A stretch of DNA of 64,000 nt. It comes from Liolophura sinensis (lineage: Eukaryota; Mollusca; Polyplacophora; Chitonida; Chitonidae). Every line of letters begins with the position of its first letter. Positions within the stretch are counted from its first letter, which is position 1. Below are positions 11,720 to 24,200 of the stretch, one piece after another. Both the position numbers and the translations under genes were made by a program. The notes below the pieces were generated by a model, which searched no databases, was not told where the DNA came from, and saw only the letters and a list, made by a program, of their open reading frames with translations. The stretch lies in the NCBI RefSeq assembly GCF_032854445.1, contig NC_088297.1, positions 4,589,991 through 4,653,990 on the forward strand. Reading direction: 5' to 3'.

Positions 11720-12285
11720 ATCGGTTGTTAAGCAGCATTGCCACAGAAACAAATATTCTTACTTAACCACGGCACGTGCAACGTGTCCTTTATGGAACAT
11801 CGATATATCATGCCGGACGCCAACAAAACAGAACTACGTGTTCCCATGACCATTAAACAGTTTATCGTGCTATCTGTCAATAAATCAACAGATCAGTTGA
11901 CAAAGCTTACCACTAATTACATATTAGCATAACCATTTTCTATATTTCATATTTCTGTTAAATTACCACGTGTGCATATATTCTGTAATATTTTGGTATT
12001 TATCTTGCATTTTTGAAAGCCGCTCAGCAAATTGCCAAAGCCGGGTAATGGCAGAGTGCTCAGGTAATGTTATTCGTTTTTTAATACCTCTCCACAGTCA
12101 AAAAAGGTAGTGTTGACCACCCACAAGTAATGTTGGCCACCCAAAAGTAGTGCTTGCCACCCACAAGTAGTCTTGACCACACAAAAGTAGTGGCGGCCAC
12201 CCAAAGAAGAGGCTTAGTGAAGTGTAGGCTTACATCGACAAATAATGTATATACAACGAAAAATGTCGTTTTTCAGATAAAACTG
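11720..12285. repeat. Duplicated segment upstream of gene 1 (partner 48,335-48,835)
   Basis: Matches 48,335-48,835 with moderate divergence, starting with 'gcagcattgccacag' / 'acagcattaccacag'. The partner then jumps directly to the sequence at about 14,920, so 12.29-14.92 kb is extra in the gene 1 copy or lost from the other. Confidence 0.7.
12108..12205 (+). repeat. 24-bp tandem repeat, 4 units
   Basis: 'gtagtgttgaccacccacaa' with variants; the 48-kb copy keeps a single unit. Confidence 0.7.
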
Positions 12286-12409
12286 ATCCAGCAAACCTAA
12301 CGTTAAACTATGAAATAAAATTAAAACGTGCAGCGTAGAGGAGACTTAAGCAGAGTTAGTTTTAAAAAATCTGATGTTAATTGCAATTAACCAATACAGA
12401 CCCAACATA

Positions 12410-12535
12410 AACGATTATAGCACAGGAAGTCAATCAGAGCAGTGACGACGTGTGATAGACGGCACATGCTCACACATATTATCGGTGAAATCCGGCTTTC
12501 TTTCAATTTTACCCTATTGTAATCTTTACCATGCA
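12410..12535 (+). repeat. Element M copy, partial
   Basis: 'cagagcagtgacgacgtgtg' to 'tatcggtgaaatccggct'; diverged. Confidence 0.55.
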
Positions 12536-12544
12536 AGGTCGACC

Positions 12545-13190
12545 TTCTCAATCACTAGGGGAGTACATGTGTACTGATGCCCGACTAGATCGATTTGTCC
12601 TTTTGGATAGCAGTACACCCAAGGGTCCTGCATATGGCGCGTACATATCTCAGTAAAAGTGAAGTAAAATATTCTTGAAAACGGCGTAAAACACATAATA
12701 AACGAACAAATACTTTCGTTCCAAAATCTGTTGCATCATGTACAGCTTCGTCGCAGATGCCAAAGTATAATATATAAATATAAATTTTATAAATTCAAAA
12801 CAAGAAATTTTAGAAATGTTTATTTCTTAATTATATTTGCCAAAAATTTCATTTTTAAACCAAAACATTTACATTTACCCGTCAAACAAGAATTTGCCTC
12901 AAGAATTAAAATAATGTTTTCAAGACACAAATTTCGCTCCAAATGTAAAATATCGTCCGAGACAGACGCTTTTTAATATGGTTTCTTCGGCTTGTGGCAT
13001 TCCATATATTTGTGACGGAAATAAAAAGAGGCATATCATAGCGCTTAAATGATCATTTGGTGGCAAGAACATTAGATACATGTAGCTGTGAGAAACATAT
13101 CAACATTTCTGAATAAAATCGTACCTGATAATCGTGTAATTATGTATATTTAATAATAACAAAGTAACGATCGACATATATCCAACAATC
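12545..13190. other. AT-rich stretch upstream of gene 1
   Basis: A SINE tail remnant ('aaatattcttgaaaacggcg', about 12,665) is the only thing I recognise. Confidence 0.45.
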
Positions 13191-13192
13191 CC

Positions 13193-14505
13193 ATTGTAGT
13201 AAGCATGTTTCACATAACCTTACAATTTTATCTGCGAAGCTTACCTGTGTTTTTGCTTGTCGAAATCTACAGACAGTAACTAAGGCACGTGAGTTTGTTA
13301 GCTTGCCACAATGGAAGAGTATTTACCCTCCATTTGTTCCCTCAAATTTGATCGTTCTATTTGGCTTCGGACGACGGTTGTATTTATTCAAGCCGTACAG
13401 CCGTTTTAGATTAACTCACTATTCACGTGAATGCAAGTATTGTGTCAATATTAGGGGAAGTTATCAATGTATCATCAGGCCTGCGGGCTGTGTAATGCAA
13501 GAATCACCAGTTTGGTCTTTGTTTCATATACTACTCATAAATGGTTTACTAATTCGACAACGCCTTACTGGTAATTTCTGGTATCAAGAGAGATTCCTCA
13601 GGTGTGATTGGTTTAGTCTAATTCAACCAGTGATTGCTAACGTTAGAGATAATGCTGAAGTTGGAGATATTGTCGGAGGTTGGATGGGCGATATAGGAAA
13701 GAAGGTCTATTGAAGTGCATAGGTTAATTTCGGTTGAACTGTATTTCAACAGGGTTTCCAGTTAAAACGTGAATTGTTAAATGCAACTTTCGTTTCAACA
13801 ATCTGGGATGCAGTAGTGCTGTTGTTATGACGACAAACAGAAAACAAATTGTAGTAAGCATGTTTCACATAACCTCACGATTTTATCCGCGAAGCTTACC
13901 TGTGTTTTTGCTTGTCGAAATCTATAGACAGTAACTAAGGCACGTGAGTTTGTTAGCTTGCCACAATGGAAGAGTATTTACCCTCCATTTGTTCCCTCAA
14001 ATTTGATCGTTCTATTTGGCTTCGGACGACGGTTGTATTTATTCAAGCCGTACAGCCGTTTTAGATTAACTCACTATTCACGTGAATGCAAGTATTGTGT
14101 CAATATTAGGGGAATTTATCAATGTATCATCAGGCCTGTGGGCTGTGTAATGCAAGAATCACCAGTTTGGTCTTTGTTTCATATACTACTCATAAATGGT
14201 TTACTAATTCGACAACGCCTTACTGGTAATTTCTGGTATCAAGAGAGATTCCTCAGGTGTGATTGGTTTAGTTTAATTCAACCAGTGATTGCTAACGTTA
14301 GAGATAATGCTGACGTTGGAGATATTGTCGGAGGTTGGATGGGCGATATAGGAAAGAAGGTCTATTGAAGTGCATAGGTTAATTTCGGTTGAACTGTATT
14401 TCAACAGGGTTTCCAGTTAAAACGTGAATTGTTAAATGCAACTTTCGTTTCAACAATCTGGGATGCAGTAGTGCTGTTGTTATGACGACAAACAGAAAAC
14501 AAATT
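13193..14505 (+). repeat. Recent 655-bp tandem duplication
   Basis: Units 13,193-13,847 and 13,848-14,502 ('attgtagtaagcatgtttca' starts both) are nearly identical. Each holds an open frame of 136 codons (13303-13713, 13958-14368) that starts at TTG. Three of the four differences in that frame change the residue, so no selection for protein is seen. The region is absent from the 48-kb copy. Confidence 0.8.
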
Positions 14506-15041
14506 GTGTGAGCGAATGTACAAAAAAGCAGAAATCAACGAGTTGTGAAAGTTTTATTGTATGAAAACGTATCAAGTCACGAACGATGGAAGCCTGCGAA
14601 CAACAGCAAAGATGGTGTTGCATTTCACCCATTTCTTCCGCCATGTTAGAGATGAATTAACAAGGCCAGTTTACATTTTCAGCACTGTTGCGGATAAAAA
14701 CACCTTGATGGTCCTTGGAAAAAAGTGCTGTTCGAGACTCTGACTTCATGGAGCGCGTAGCTGTCATCATACAATACTTTGCCTGAAGCGACTACGGTCA
14801 AGGAGCTTTTCATCAAGTGAAGTTGAACCGCGATTTTGCTTCTAAATGTAGTGCCCCGTCCGAAGAATGATTGACTTTGAGAATTATAGAAAGAGAATGA
14901 AAAGCACCATCTTTGGAACTAATCTGTGAAGTGGATCACAGTGCACGGCTGCATGCCGCATAGAGAAGCTTATCGTACACCTTAAAGATCATTCCAACAG
15001 AACAGGCTTCATATTTAATGTTATGACAAGAGTTTCAAAGC

Positions 15042-15208
15042 ATGGTGTTTGGTGTGGAATCAAACAGAAACTCGTCTACGACGGGTGGTCCACATCTCAA
15101 CACCGAGAGTCCCCCCACGATGTCCGGGATGGTGTCACAGTTTTCTCAGGAGACTTCATTGCACGGTGTCAAGTTCATCATAAATAGCTATGCTTCCAAA
15201 CCGCGAAG
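15042..15208 (+). CDS. Gene 1 exon 1: N-terminal cytoplasmic segment with HG motif
   Basis: ATG at 15042 follows an in-frame TGA seven codons upstream and has A at -3 and G at +4. The exon has 167 nt, the same length as exon 1 of gene 2. It encodes the cytoplasmic N-terminus ending 'FSQETSLHGVKF'. The His-Gly pair is the gating motif of DEG/ENaC channels. Donor 'ccgcgaag|gtaagc', phase 2. Confidence 0.85.
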
Positions 15209-18200
15209 GTAAGCTCATGTATAATTGGTTACAATATTCAGCGTTCTTGTTACTTACTTGTTATATCCCCTATTTCGTAAACTTCGTTTTGAGAACAATG
15301 AAGCCTGATTAAATATTTTATAAATTGGCAAACCTGGCAGTTCCTTGCTTGGCGGTCAGTATAAGAGGAAGTACTGATGTCAGTGTAGTGTGACTGGACG
15401 GAGCGTCGTGTCTGGCGTCTTCTGCATGGTGTTACAGTGAGGCAGCGTCATAAGTATGTCAGCATTAAGATAGCCCTGTTACTAGAAGACACTGTCGTTG
15501 TAATAACGCTGAAATAACGTCGTAACTCCAATCAAACAAACAGTGAAGCAGCACCTTAAGTATGTCCACAAGTATTAAGATAGTCCTCTTACTAGGAGAC
15601 ACTGTCGTTATAATAACGCTGAAATAACGTCGTAACTCCAATCAAACAAACAACCAGACCTGTGCGCACTGTGCTTCGGCATGACAGGATGTAAAGTCAA
15701 ATGTTTTATAACCACTGGTGTCAGTGTACCCTGAATGAGTGGAGCGTCATTTTTGGTGTCTTCACACAATTACGTTCCAGTGCCGCAACAGTATTCATAT
15801 GAAGGCCACGTGGACCTACACAGTTCAAGGACACACATTTTGTTGTATACGACTGAAGCTAGTTTGAAAGCGACGTTAAACTCCAAACAAATAAAACAAC
15901 ATTTGTAAAGAATATACATCCAACCCCCATCCCTCCAATAAATGAAACAGCATTTGTAAAGAATATAAACCCACCCCTCCTCACAACGAACCAAACATTT
16001 GTGAAGAATATAGCCCTCCCCCCAACGAATCAAACATTTGTAAAGAATATAAACCCACCCCTACTCACAACGAATCAAACATTTGTAAAGAATATAAACC
16101 CAACCATCACCCTCCAACAAATCAAACAACATTTGTAAAGAACATCACTCGCCCCTCCCTCCAACAAATCAAACAACATTTGTAAAGAACATCACTCACC
16201 CCTCCCTCCAACAAATCAAACAACATTTGTAAAGAACATCACTCACCCCTCCAACAAATCAAACAACATTTGTAAAGAACATCACTCACCCCTCCCTCCA
16301 ACAAATCAAACAACATTTGTAAAGAAAATCACTCACCCCTCCAACAAATCAAACAACATTTGTAAAGAAAATCACTCACCCCTCCAACAAATCAAACAAC
16401 ATTTGTAAAGAACATCACTCACCCCTCCCTCCAACAAATCAAACAACATTTGTAAAGAAAATCCCTCACCCCTCCTCTTTGGCATGATGTTTCTGAATAG
16501 GTTTCCTCGGTTTTACTTCTAGCCAATAATGATCTAAAGGTTACACGTGCGCAATTAAGGCAACTGGGTCCAGGATTTGCATATATATTTTGGAGGTTGA
16601 AGTTGACAAATTTAATGCATAAATATTAAGGAAAATCAATGCGCTTATGCAACCCTAAAGATACACCAGTCTAACATTTGGCGTACAGTATAGAGAGAAA
16701 AGAAGCGACGACAGTGTGATGGCAGGCAAATGTAACTGGTGAATGGCGGCCTCTTGTCAATTTACCTCAGTTAGGGTTTTATTCTAACTTTTCATGTAAA
16801 TGCATAAATAGTAGCAAATTTCACGCCATCTGGCACCACGACAAATCAGAGTTATGCCAAAAAAAGAGCAGGGATGTTAATTGCAATATATTAGACGTCA
16901 TTGGTCTAGAGTTACTGCTGTGTTTTCATCACAATTAACCTACAATACCATTAAAACGATGCTTAGCTAGCCTAACCACGAAAATCGTGATGTAGACCTG
17001 AAACGAGTCCCAAAGATTAGTCAACCGTAATTTCAATTATTTTCACAAAAATTATATTACTGAATCAAGAATAAGCATGGTGATTGCGAATTTTGTTTTT
17101 TATTTTCTCATATGAGATTTCAATGCAGCTGTAATTTGTCTATGCAGCTGGTAAAGATCACAGAGTCCATGACAAGATTTTAGACATTAGAATTCAGCGG
17201 GATTGATCGTAAATTTATAGGTCCGTACAATGGTATTCATGGAAACCACAGTTAATTAAACAGGAAGTAAATATGTGGCTGGCTGCTTATCAGTGACAGA
17301 GGGATTAGTGACAGATTTGCTTCCGCAATTGAACGTTACTGGTCTTGTTTTTTTCATTAAACGTAAATTACATAACGTTATGACTCATTGCAATGCTTAA
17401 GTAAATATCCATTTACAAACTAAATAACTGTTTATTTAACAAAACAAGTTTGTTGTTAATTACATTGTATTTCTTTCTGAAGATAGTCGATATAATGACG
17501 GTTGTGCGCTGTAAACATATGTATTTACTTTCACCAATAAAAGTAGTCCAACGATATCTTTATTGAGGGAGTGCCTTTTAGACAAAGCATTTTGAACAAC
17601 TTTAGGCCAGCCAGGAGAGCAAAATTACAGTTAACATTCTGCATTTTTTTACCTACGAGTTAAGCGACTATTATGAAGAGGTGTATGTTGCTACTATTCA
17701 AGAGTTCACATGAAGAGCTGGAACAAAACTCTAAGGGGAGGTATCTTCGCAAGAGAGAGAACTTGACGTTGGATCACGCTCTCTCCGCCAGTTTAAGTTT
17801 ACTCTTCATGGTGTAATCTATAATATTCCTTCATATGTGTTTGCCTATAAAATACAGTACTCTTCGATTCTAACGATATATCTGGCACGGATGTGGGTGG
17901 GAACATTCGCGTAGAAAGGGCGTAATATCGAAAGAAAATGTTCACATCATACGCCGATCATAGGGCCAAGACAGGTGTACCTATTCGCGTTGGATCCGTG
18001 TCTGATGGGCGGAGGGTTTTACGACATACACATAAACTCACCTAATTTATAATAAATGCGGCGTTGTTCGACATCTCTTTGTCTGTAATCTTAGAACAAA
18101 AAAATATATTCGCAAACGGAGAGGTTTAGTATCTGGCGTGGTTACTACTTCGGACATTAGTGCAATGTGCCTCCTTGTTGAGTGAGACTACTTACCAAAG

Positions 18201-21200
18201 GTAAGGAAGAGGCCGCCACCCGAGCCTTTACACTGAGGCTGGTCAACCAGTCGTTGCTCTGTCCACTTAATGCTGAACGCCAAGCAAGGAAGCTACAACT
18301 TCCTCTTTTAAGGTCTTAGGTGTGACCAGAATTGAATTTACCTCCCCCGAAGCGGAAGCCAATTGAGACAATCGGTGCCGGTCCCTCCCGAGAAACGGAA
18401 TTGCCAATGGGGCACTGATTACAGAGGTACCGGCCGATAAAGATCCGTGTAAGATGCGATCAGGACGGTGTCAACATCACGCGTGGGCCGCCAATCATGG
18501 CCGTATGATCCGCGTAGGATCCGCACCACATCCGATCAAGATGCTCGTAGGATGGGCGAATTATACGCGTAGAGTAAATCATTAGGATCGGGCAGTATTG
18601 TATCACGTGGATGTGAATTAAGCACAGGTGGACAGCGCTGAAAGTCTGACAGTCTGTGATTCAACCACTTTTGATTCGATCCGCGATGATCCTAAGCGAT
18701 ACCACGGAGCACCCATTCTACAGACCACATCAACATTACCCAAGCAAACACCTTGCAGGTTTTATTAATATATGCTGTAAGGTTTACTTTTAGGTGAATT
18801 CATGTATGTGCAGCGTAACATCAGATATGTGACGAAACTGTAACATCTCACGAGGTTACATTCAACGCTGTAAAATTTATGAAGATATAAACACTGTAAT
18901 TGCTAAGGAGAAGTGTTTGCACTTTTTATAGCACTTTAGCTTTGACAAAAAGCATTCGACACACCCTAGACGCATCGTCTGAAACGCCAAACGTCGAATT
19001 TTGCTGACAGGTGGTGTATAAATGTCTGTTTCGACGCCCAGATGAAAAGTTACAACCCAAACATTCAACTGGCGTCATACTTTTAAGCGCAAACAAATAC
19101 AGAAACAAACAAAAATTTCTATTGATATTCTCTAATATTCTTTTGTACTTTTTACTCCTTTCAAGGTTGTTTTGGACCGCCATCATCCTGGTACAGATCA
19201 GCCTGCTACTGTTTGTTATGGTGAATCAGTTTAAATATGTGAATGATCGACCTTTGTTAACGAAAGTCATCACGCGGTATGTCGATCGCTTGCCTTTCCC
19301 AGCAATAACCATATGCAGTGATCGTTTCCCGGTGAAAAATCATTCGCTCTCTGCGTTTGAGGGAAGAAGTTTTTCAAAACTTATTAGTGATGAACGAGAC
19401 CTATTTCACGTTAATGTCACCCGAACAATACCAAGGAATAAATCTTGCCTCAATTTATAAATCCTTCTATTTATCTGGAGAAGAAATGGTTGAGACATGC
19501 CTTTTCGGGAGGATCAATTGTTTAAAACTTGTTCAAAAAGCATGGGGCAAGCAGACACTGTGTTACAACATCAACAGTGTCTTGAAAAGCGTGCCGTATG
19601 GGAACGAGACTACACCTCAGAGATTAATATCCACAGTCCCGGGCGCCGAACTAGGACTTTTCGTAGGTCTGAAGCTTAGCAGTGATTCGGGAGTTAAGGT
19701 GAGGTTTGATGCCATAATCGACCATTCCGAACTGTCAATCCAGAACACTAAATTGGCCAATCAGATGCTGTATTGTTGCAAATAGGTCAATGTTCAATCT
19801 TTCTGTGACGTCAATGAATGGAAGACGCCTTTTATGGAAACGTGTAATATATTCATAATGGGAGATTCCATTAAATAACAGAAATAATAAATAATAGAAT
19901 ATTCACACGTGAAATTTAAATGTTGACAGATGTTGACAGATGTAACCAATTATCCATGTAAAACAAATCATTAAATAACTTTCAATTAATTGTGCGATTG
20001 CTTAACTTGCAGTATATAGTTTGTAGTGAAGAATTTATTTATTTATTATTTGATCAGTTTTTTTACCCCGCACTGAAGAATATTTTCACTTATCTGACGG
20101 CGGCCAGCATTATGGCGGACGGAAACCGGGAGAAACCTACATCCATCCGTAGGTGGCTTGTAGACCTTCCAAGTACGAATGGAGAGGAAGCCAGCATGAA
20201 CTGGACATCAACTCAGCGATCCCTGTGGTGGACGACTCCTGGGTCATGCTACTACGCCAAAGAGGTCCCATCTTCAGTGAAGAAATGTAGTTTGGACCAA
20301 TCAGCTACTTGTTCTACTACAAAGCTTTATTTTACCTTCCGTAGCTCATGGTACACGCACCGGACGAGAAAATCAGTCTGACCAATTCGGAATTTCTACA
20401 GCTAGCTCCAGGAACAATTTACTACATCGGCCTCAAAGTTCGACAGGTATGGGCTATTTGAAATTCTACCTTTGTTTTGAACTGGGTGTCGTTATTATTG
20501 CAAACTATGTGACGAACGGAGTGTGGTAATTGCCGGTGCACTGATGGTTGGTCATTGATTATAAGGAGAGGAGGGTGGTGACTAATGATTGACGTGGAGC
20601 GGGGCGTGGTCTAGTATCTAGAGGAGCTTGCCAATCAATCGCTCTGACTCACGAGCTGTGGTTTGAAGCCACGCCTTGGGCAGCTATTTTGTAGATACCC
20701 CGCTGTCATTGTTTGTGGCGTGTGTAACAATGAACAGTCAACGACGCTCGTTCATGGTCATTGAAGACCAATTATCTTCTGCCAATATATGTTTCTGTAC
20801 CTCACATGTGGGTGAATTTGTCAAACTTGGCGAAGGTCGGCGATTTTCCCACGGCACTCCCTTTTCGCCCTCCAATAAAGTATCAGTATGGTGTTAAGCA
20901 ACAGGCAAATTTGGAGATTGATGATGTATTATGATGACCGGTAATACATTATGATGACGAGTAATGCACCATGATGACTAGTAATGCATTAGGATGACTA
21001 GTAATGCATTGTGATGACAAATAATGCACTGTGATGACTAGTAATACATTATGAGGACTAGTATTGCATTACGTTACGTGGAGATTTGGGGATTTGATAA
21101 TGCACTGTGATGACTGACAATACTCTCTGACCGAAGGAAATGGTGTATGATGACTGGCGATTCAATGCGGTGACTAGTTATGCATTATGATGACTAGTGA

Positions 21201-24200
21201 CGCATTATGATGACACGTACTGTTTTATGATGACCAGTAACGTAGTTATGTTGAATGATAATGTGGCGCTTTGGTGATTTGACAATGCACTGTGATGACT
21301 GACAATACTCTCTGACCAAAGGAAATGATCTATGATGACTGGTGATTCACTGTGGTGACTGGTGATGACTTGTGGTATGTTGTGATGAATGGTGATTCAT
21401 TATAATGACTGGTAGTGACTTGCAGTGAGTTGTAAGGACTTTTGATTCATTGTGATGATGGTGGTGACTTGTAATGTATTGTCTTGGGTGATTCATTGTA
21501 ATGACTGGTGGAATGTTGTGATGAATGCGATTCATTATGATGACTGATGATGACCTGGGGTGTATTGTCTTGACTGGTGATTCATTGTGATGACTGGTGA
21601 TGACTTGTAGTGTATTGTCTTGACGGGTGATTTATTGTGGTGACTGGTGGTGACTTGTAGTGTATTGTAAGGACTGGTGATTCATTGTGATGACTGATGA
21701 TGACTTGTATTGTATTGTGTTGACTGGTGATTCATTGTGATGACTGTTGGTGACTTGTAGTGTATTGTGATGACTGGTGAATCATTGTGATGACTGGTGG
21801 TGACTTGTAGTGCATTTTCTTAACTGGTGATTTATTGTGATGACTGGTGGTGACTTGTAGTGTATTGTCTTGACTGGTGAATCATTGTGATGACTGGTGA
21901 TAGCTTGTAGTGTATTGTCTTGACTGGTGATTCATTGTGATGACTGGTGGTGACTTGTAGTGTATTGTCTTGACTGGTGATTCATTGTGATGACTGGTGA
22001 TGAGTTGTAGTGTATTGTCTTGACTGGTGATTCATTGTGATGACTGGTGATGACTTGTAGTGTATTGTAAGGATTAGTGATTCATTGTGATGACTGGTGT
22101 TGACTTGTAGTGTATTGTAAGGACTGGTGATTCATTGTGATGACTGTTGTTGACTTGTAGTGTATTGTCTTGACTGGTAAATCATTGTGATGACTGGTGA
22201 TAACTTGTAGTGTATTGTAAGGATTAGTGATTCATTGTGATGACTGGTGGTGACTTGTAGTGTATTGTGATGACTGGTGAATCATTGTGATTACTAGTGA
22301 TGACTTGTATTGTGATGACAGCTGATTAATTGTGATGACTGGTGATTTTTTGTGATGAATGGTTATGCATTGTGATGATATAATTAAAGACTTACAGCAT
22401 AGAGTGTAAAACCAGAGCAGCGACGACAATGTTAACTGGAGGAGCACCAGCTAGACTTAGTTATCAAATTGCTCACCTTCACAAAAGGACAGTCCATTAA
22501 AAGTGAAGTAAAAGAAAAGCGACTTTTAATAACTTGCAATTAACAACACTGCATTTTTAACCTAATTCTAGTAAAGCCATGGTGTTAGGGGGGCGTGTGA
22601 TTTGCTACCAAGAAAGCATTTACAAGAACTGTCATTATAAAACCCTAACTCAGGTAAATGAAGAGAGGTCGTATTTCACCGGTAATGTGTGACCATTTAC
22701 CAGCTATCACATTGTCGTCGCCGTTCCCTAAGTTATCCCTTGGGAAAAACCGGAAGGGATGTCTTCGAGAAAACCTTGTCGGGTACAGAAAATCTCTATG
22801 TGAGCAGTTCAGAAAAACCTATTATTTATTTTGTGGAAACAATCGTACATTTAGGTCGTATTCCCCCCCACTTTATCCCACGTATTAGCCGTTTGTCTTT
22901 ACGTCATATTTCCGTGATTTCAATGTCAACATTCTATGACAGTATTGTTAATTACCGGACACAATATTGTGTACACTTCCAGAACAAGTTTTTACCCTCA
23001 CCATACAAAGCGTTTGGAGATCGAGAGTGTGTGGTGACGTCGGGAGACTTCCGGCACCCTCTGGTTCCACGTGGACGCTACACCCTGAGGGCTTGCCACG
23101 ACGCCTGTTACTTGAAAACGCTAGAAGACTGGTGTGGTTGTAAGCTAGAACTGGAGGGTAAGTGTTGTTGTAAGCTGGAACTGGAGGGTAAGTGTGATTG
23201 TAAGCTGGAACTGTAGGGTAAGTTTGGTTGCAAGCTGGGGCTGGAGGATGAGCTTGCCACGACACCAGTTTCTTGAAAACGCTAGAAGACAGGTGTGGTT
23301 GTAAGCTGGAACTGGAGGATAAGTGTGGTTGCATGCTGGAACTCGAGAATAAATGTGGTTGTAAGCTGGACCTGGAGATTAAGTGGGGTTGTAATCTGGA
23401 ATTCCAGGGTAGGTGTGGTTATAAACTGGAATTGGAGGGTAAGTGTGGTTGTAAACTGCAATTTGACGCTAAGTGTGGTTGTAAACTGGAATTTGACGCT
23501 AAGTGTCGTTGAAAGCTGGAACTTTTGGTACATGCGGATGTAAGCAGGAAATCGAGGGTAGGTCGTTTTAATCCAGATGTCAAGGTAGGTGTCTGTGTAA
23601 TCCAGATGCCCAGGTAGGTGTCTGTGTAATCCAGATGTCTAGGTAGGTGTCTGTGTAATCTAGATGTCCAGGTAGGTGTCTGTGTAATCCAAATGTCCAG
23701 GTAGGTATTGGAAGTTGAAATTTGGACACTTTTGTCTTCGGCTAATATTGACGAGGTGAACAAAATTTTGATTTCTGTGACCGAAAAAGAGCCTATAAGA
23801 TTATATTTCAAAATTTTACTTAAGTAAGAAATAGCTTTGTGGACTCGGACCTTGGTTTTTAAGTGTCACCTTAACGTGGATCGCGGCAATACACTGTACG
23901 AGTTCCTGTAAACGTTAATGGGTTAGATATTCTGAAGAATCTATTCAAAATGGTGAAGCTTGCATACTGCGATAAATAAACTTATTTCATTGCTTAAATA
24001 CGTTTGTTGAAATACATACTACACGGATGGTGTCTAAAAATCGGTGTAAAACTGGACACTAAAATCTAAAAATGCTTTCCATTATTACACAACTGTATGT
24101 CATAATTAGTTATCTCCAGTTTTTGTATGGCCGGTCAACTGCAAGGCGTTTACTTGAAAGCGAAATCTGTTCTACTATGGTATAAGACTGTTGTCTTGAG

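Larger units (their letters stand above)
14920..18125. repeat. Duplicated segment: gene 1 exon 1 and intron 1 (partner 48,845-51,690)
   Basis: Same order of exon 1, SINE heads, minisatellite, element M copy and intron sequence as in 48,845-51,690. In this copy the 'caaacaacatttgtaaagaa' unit has expanded to a long array that is single in the partner. Confidence 0.8.

Noticed and set aside
13303-14368. Two 136-codon open frames in the tandem duplication
   Set aside because: No ATG start, no family recognised, and most differences between them change residues; similarity comes from the recent DNA duplication.
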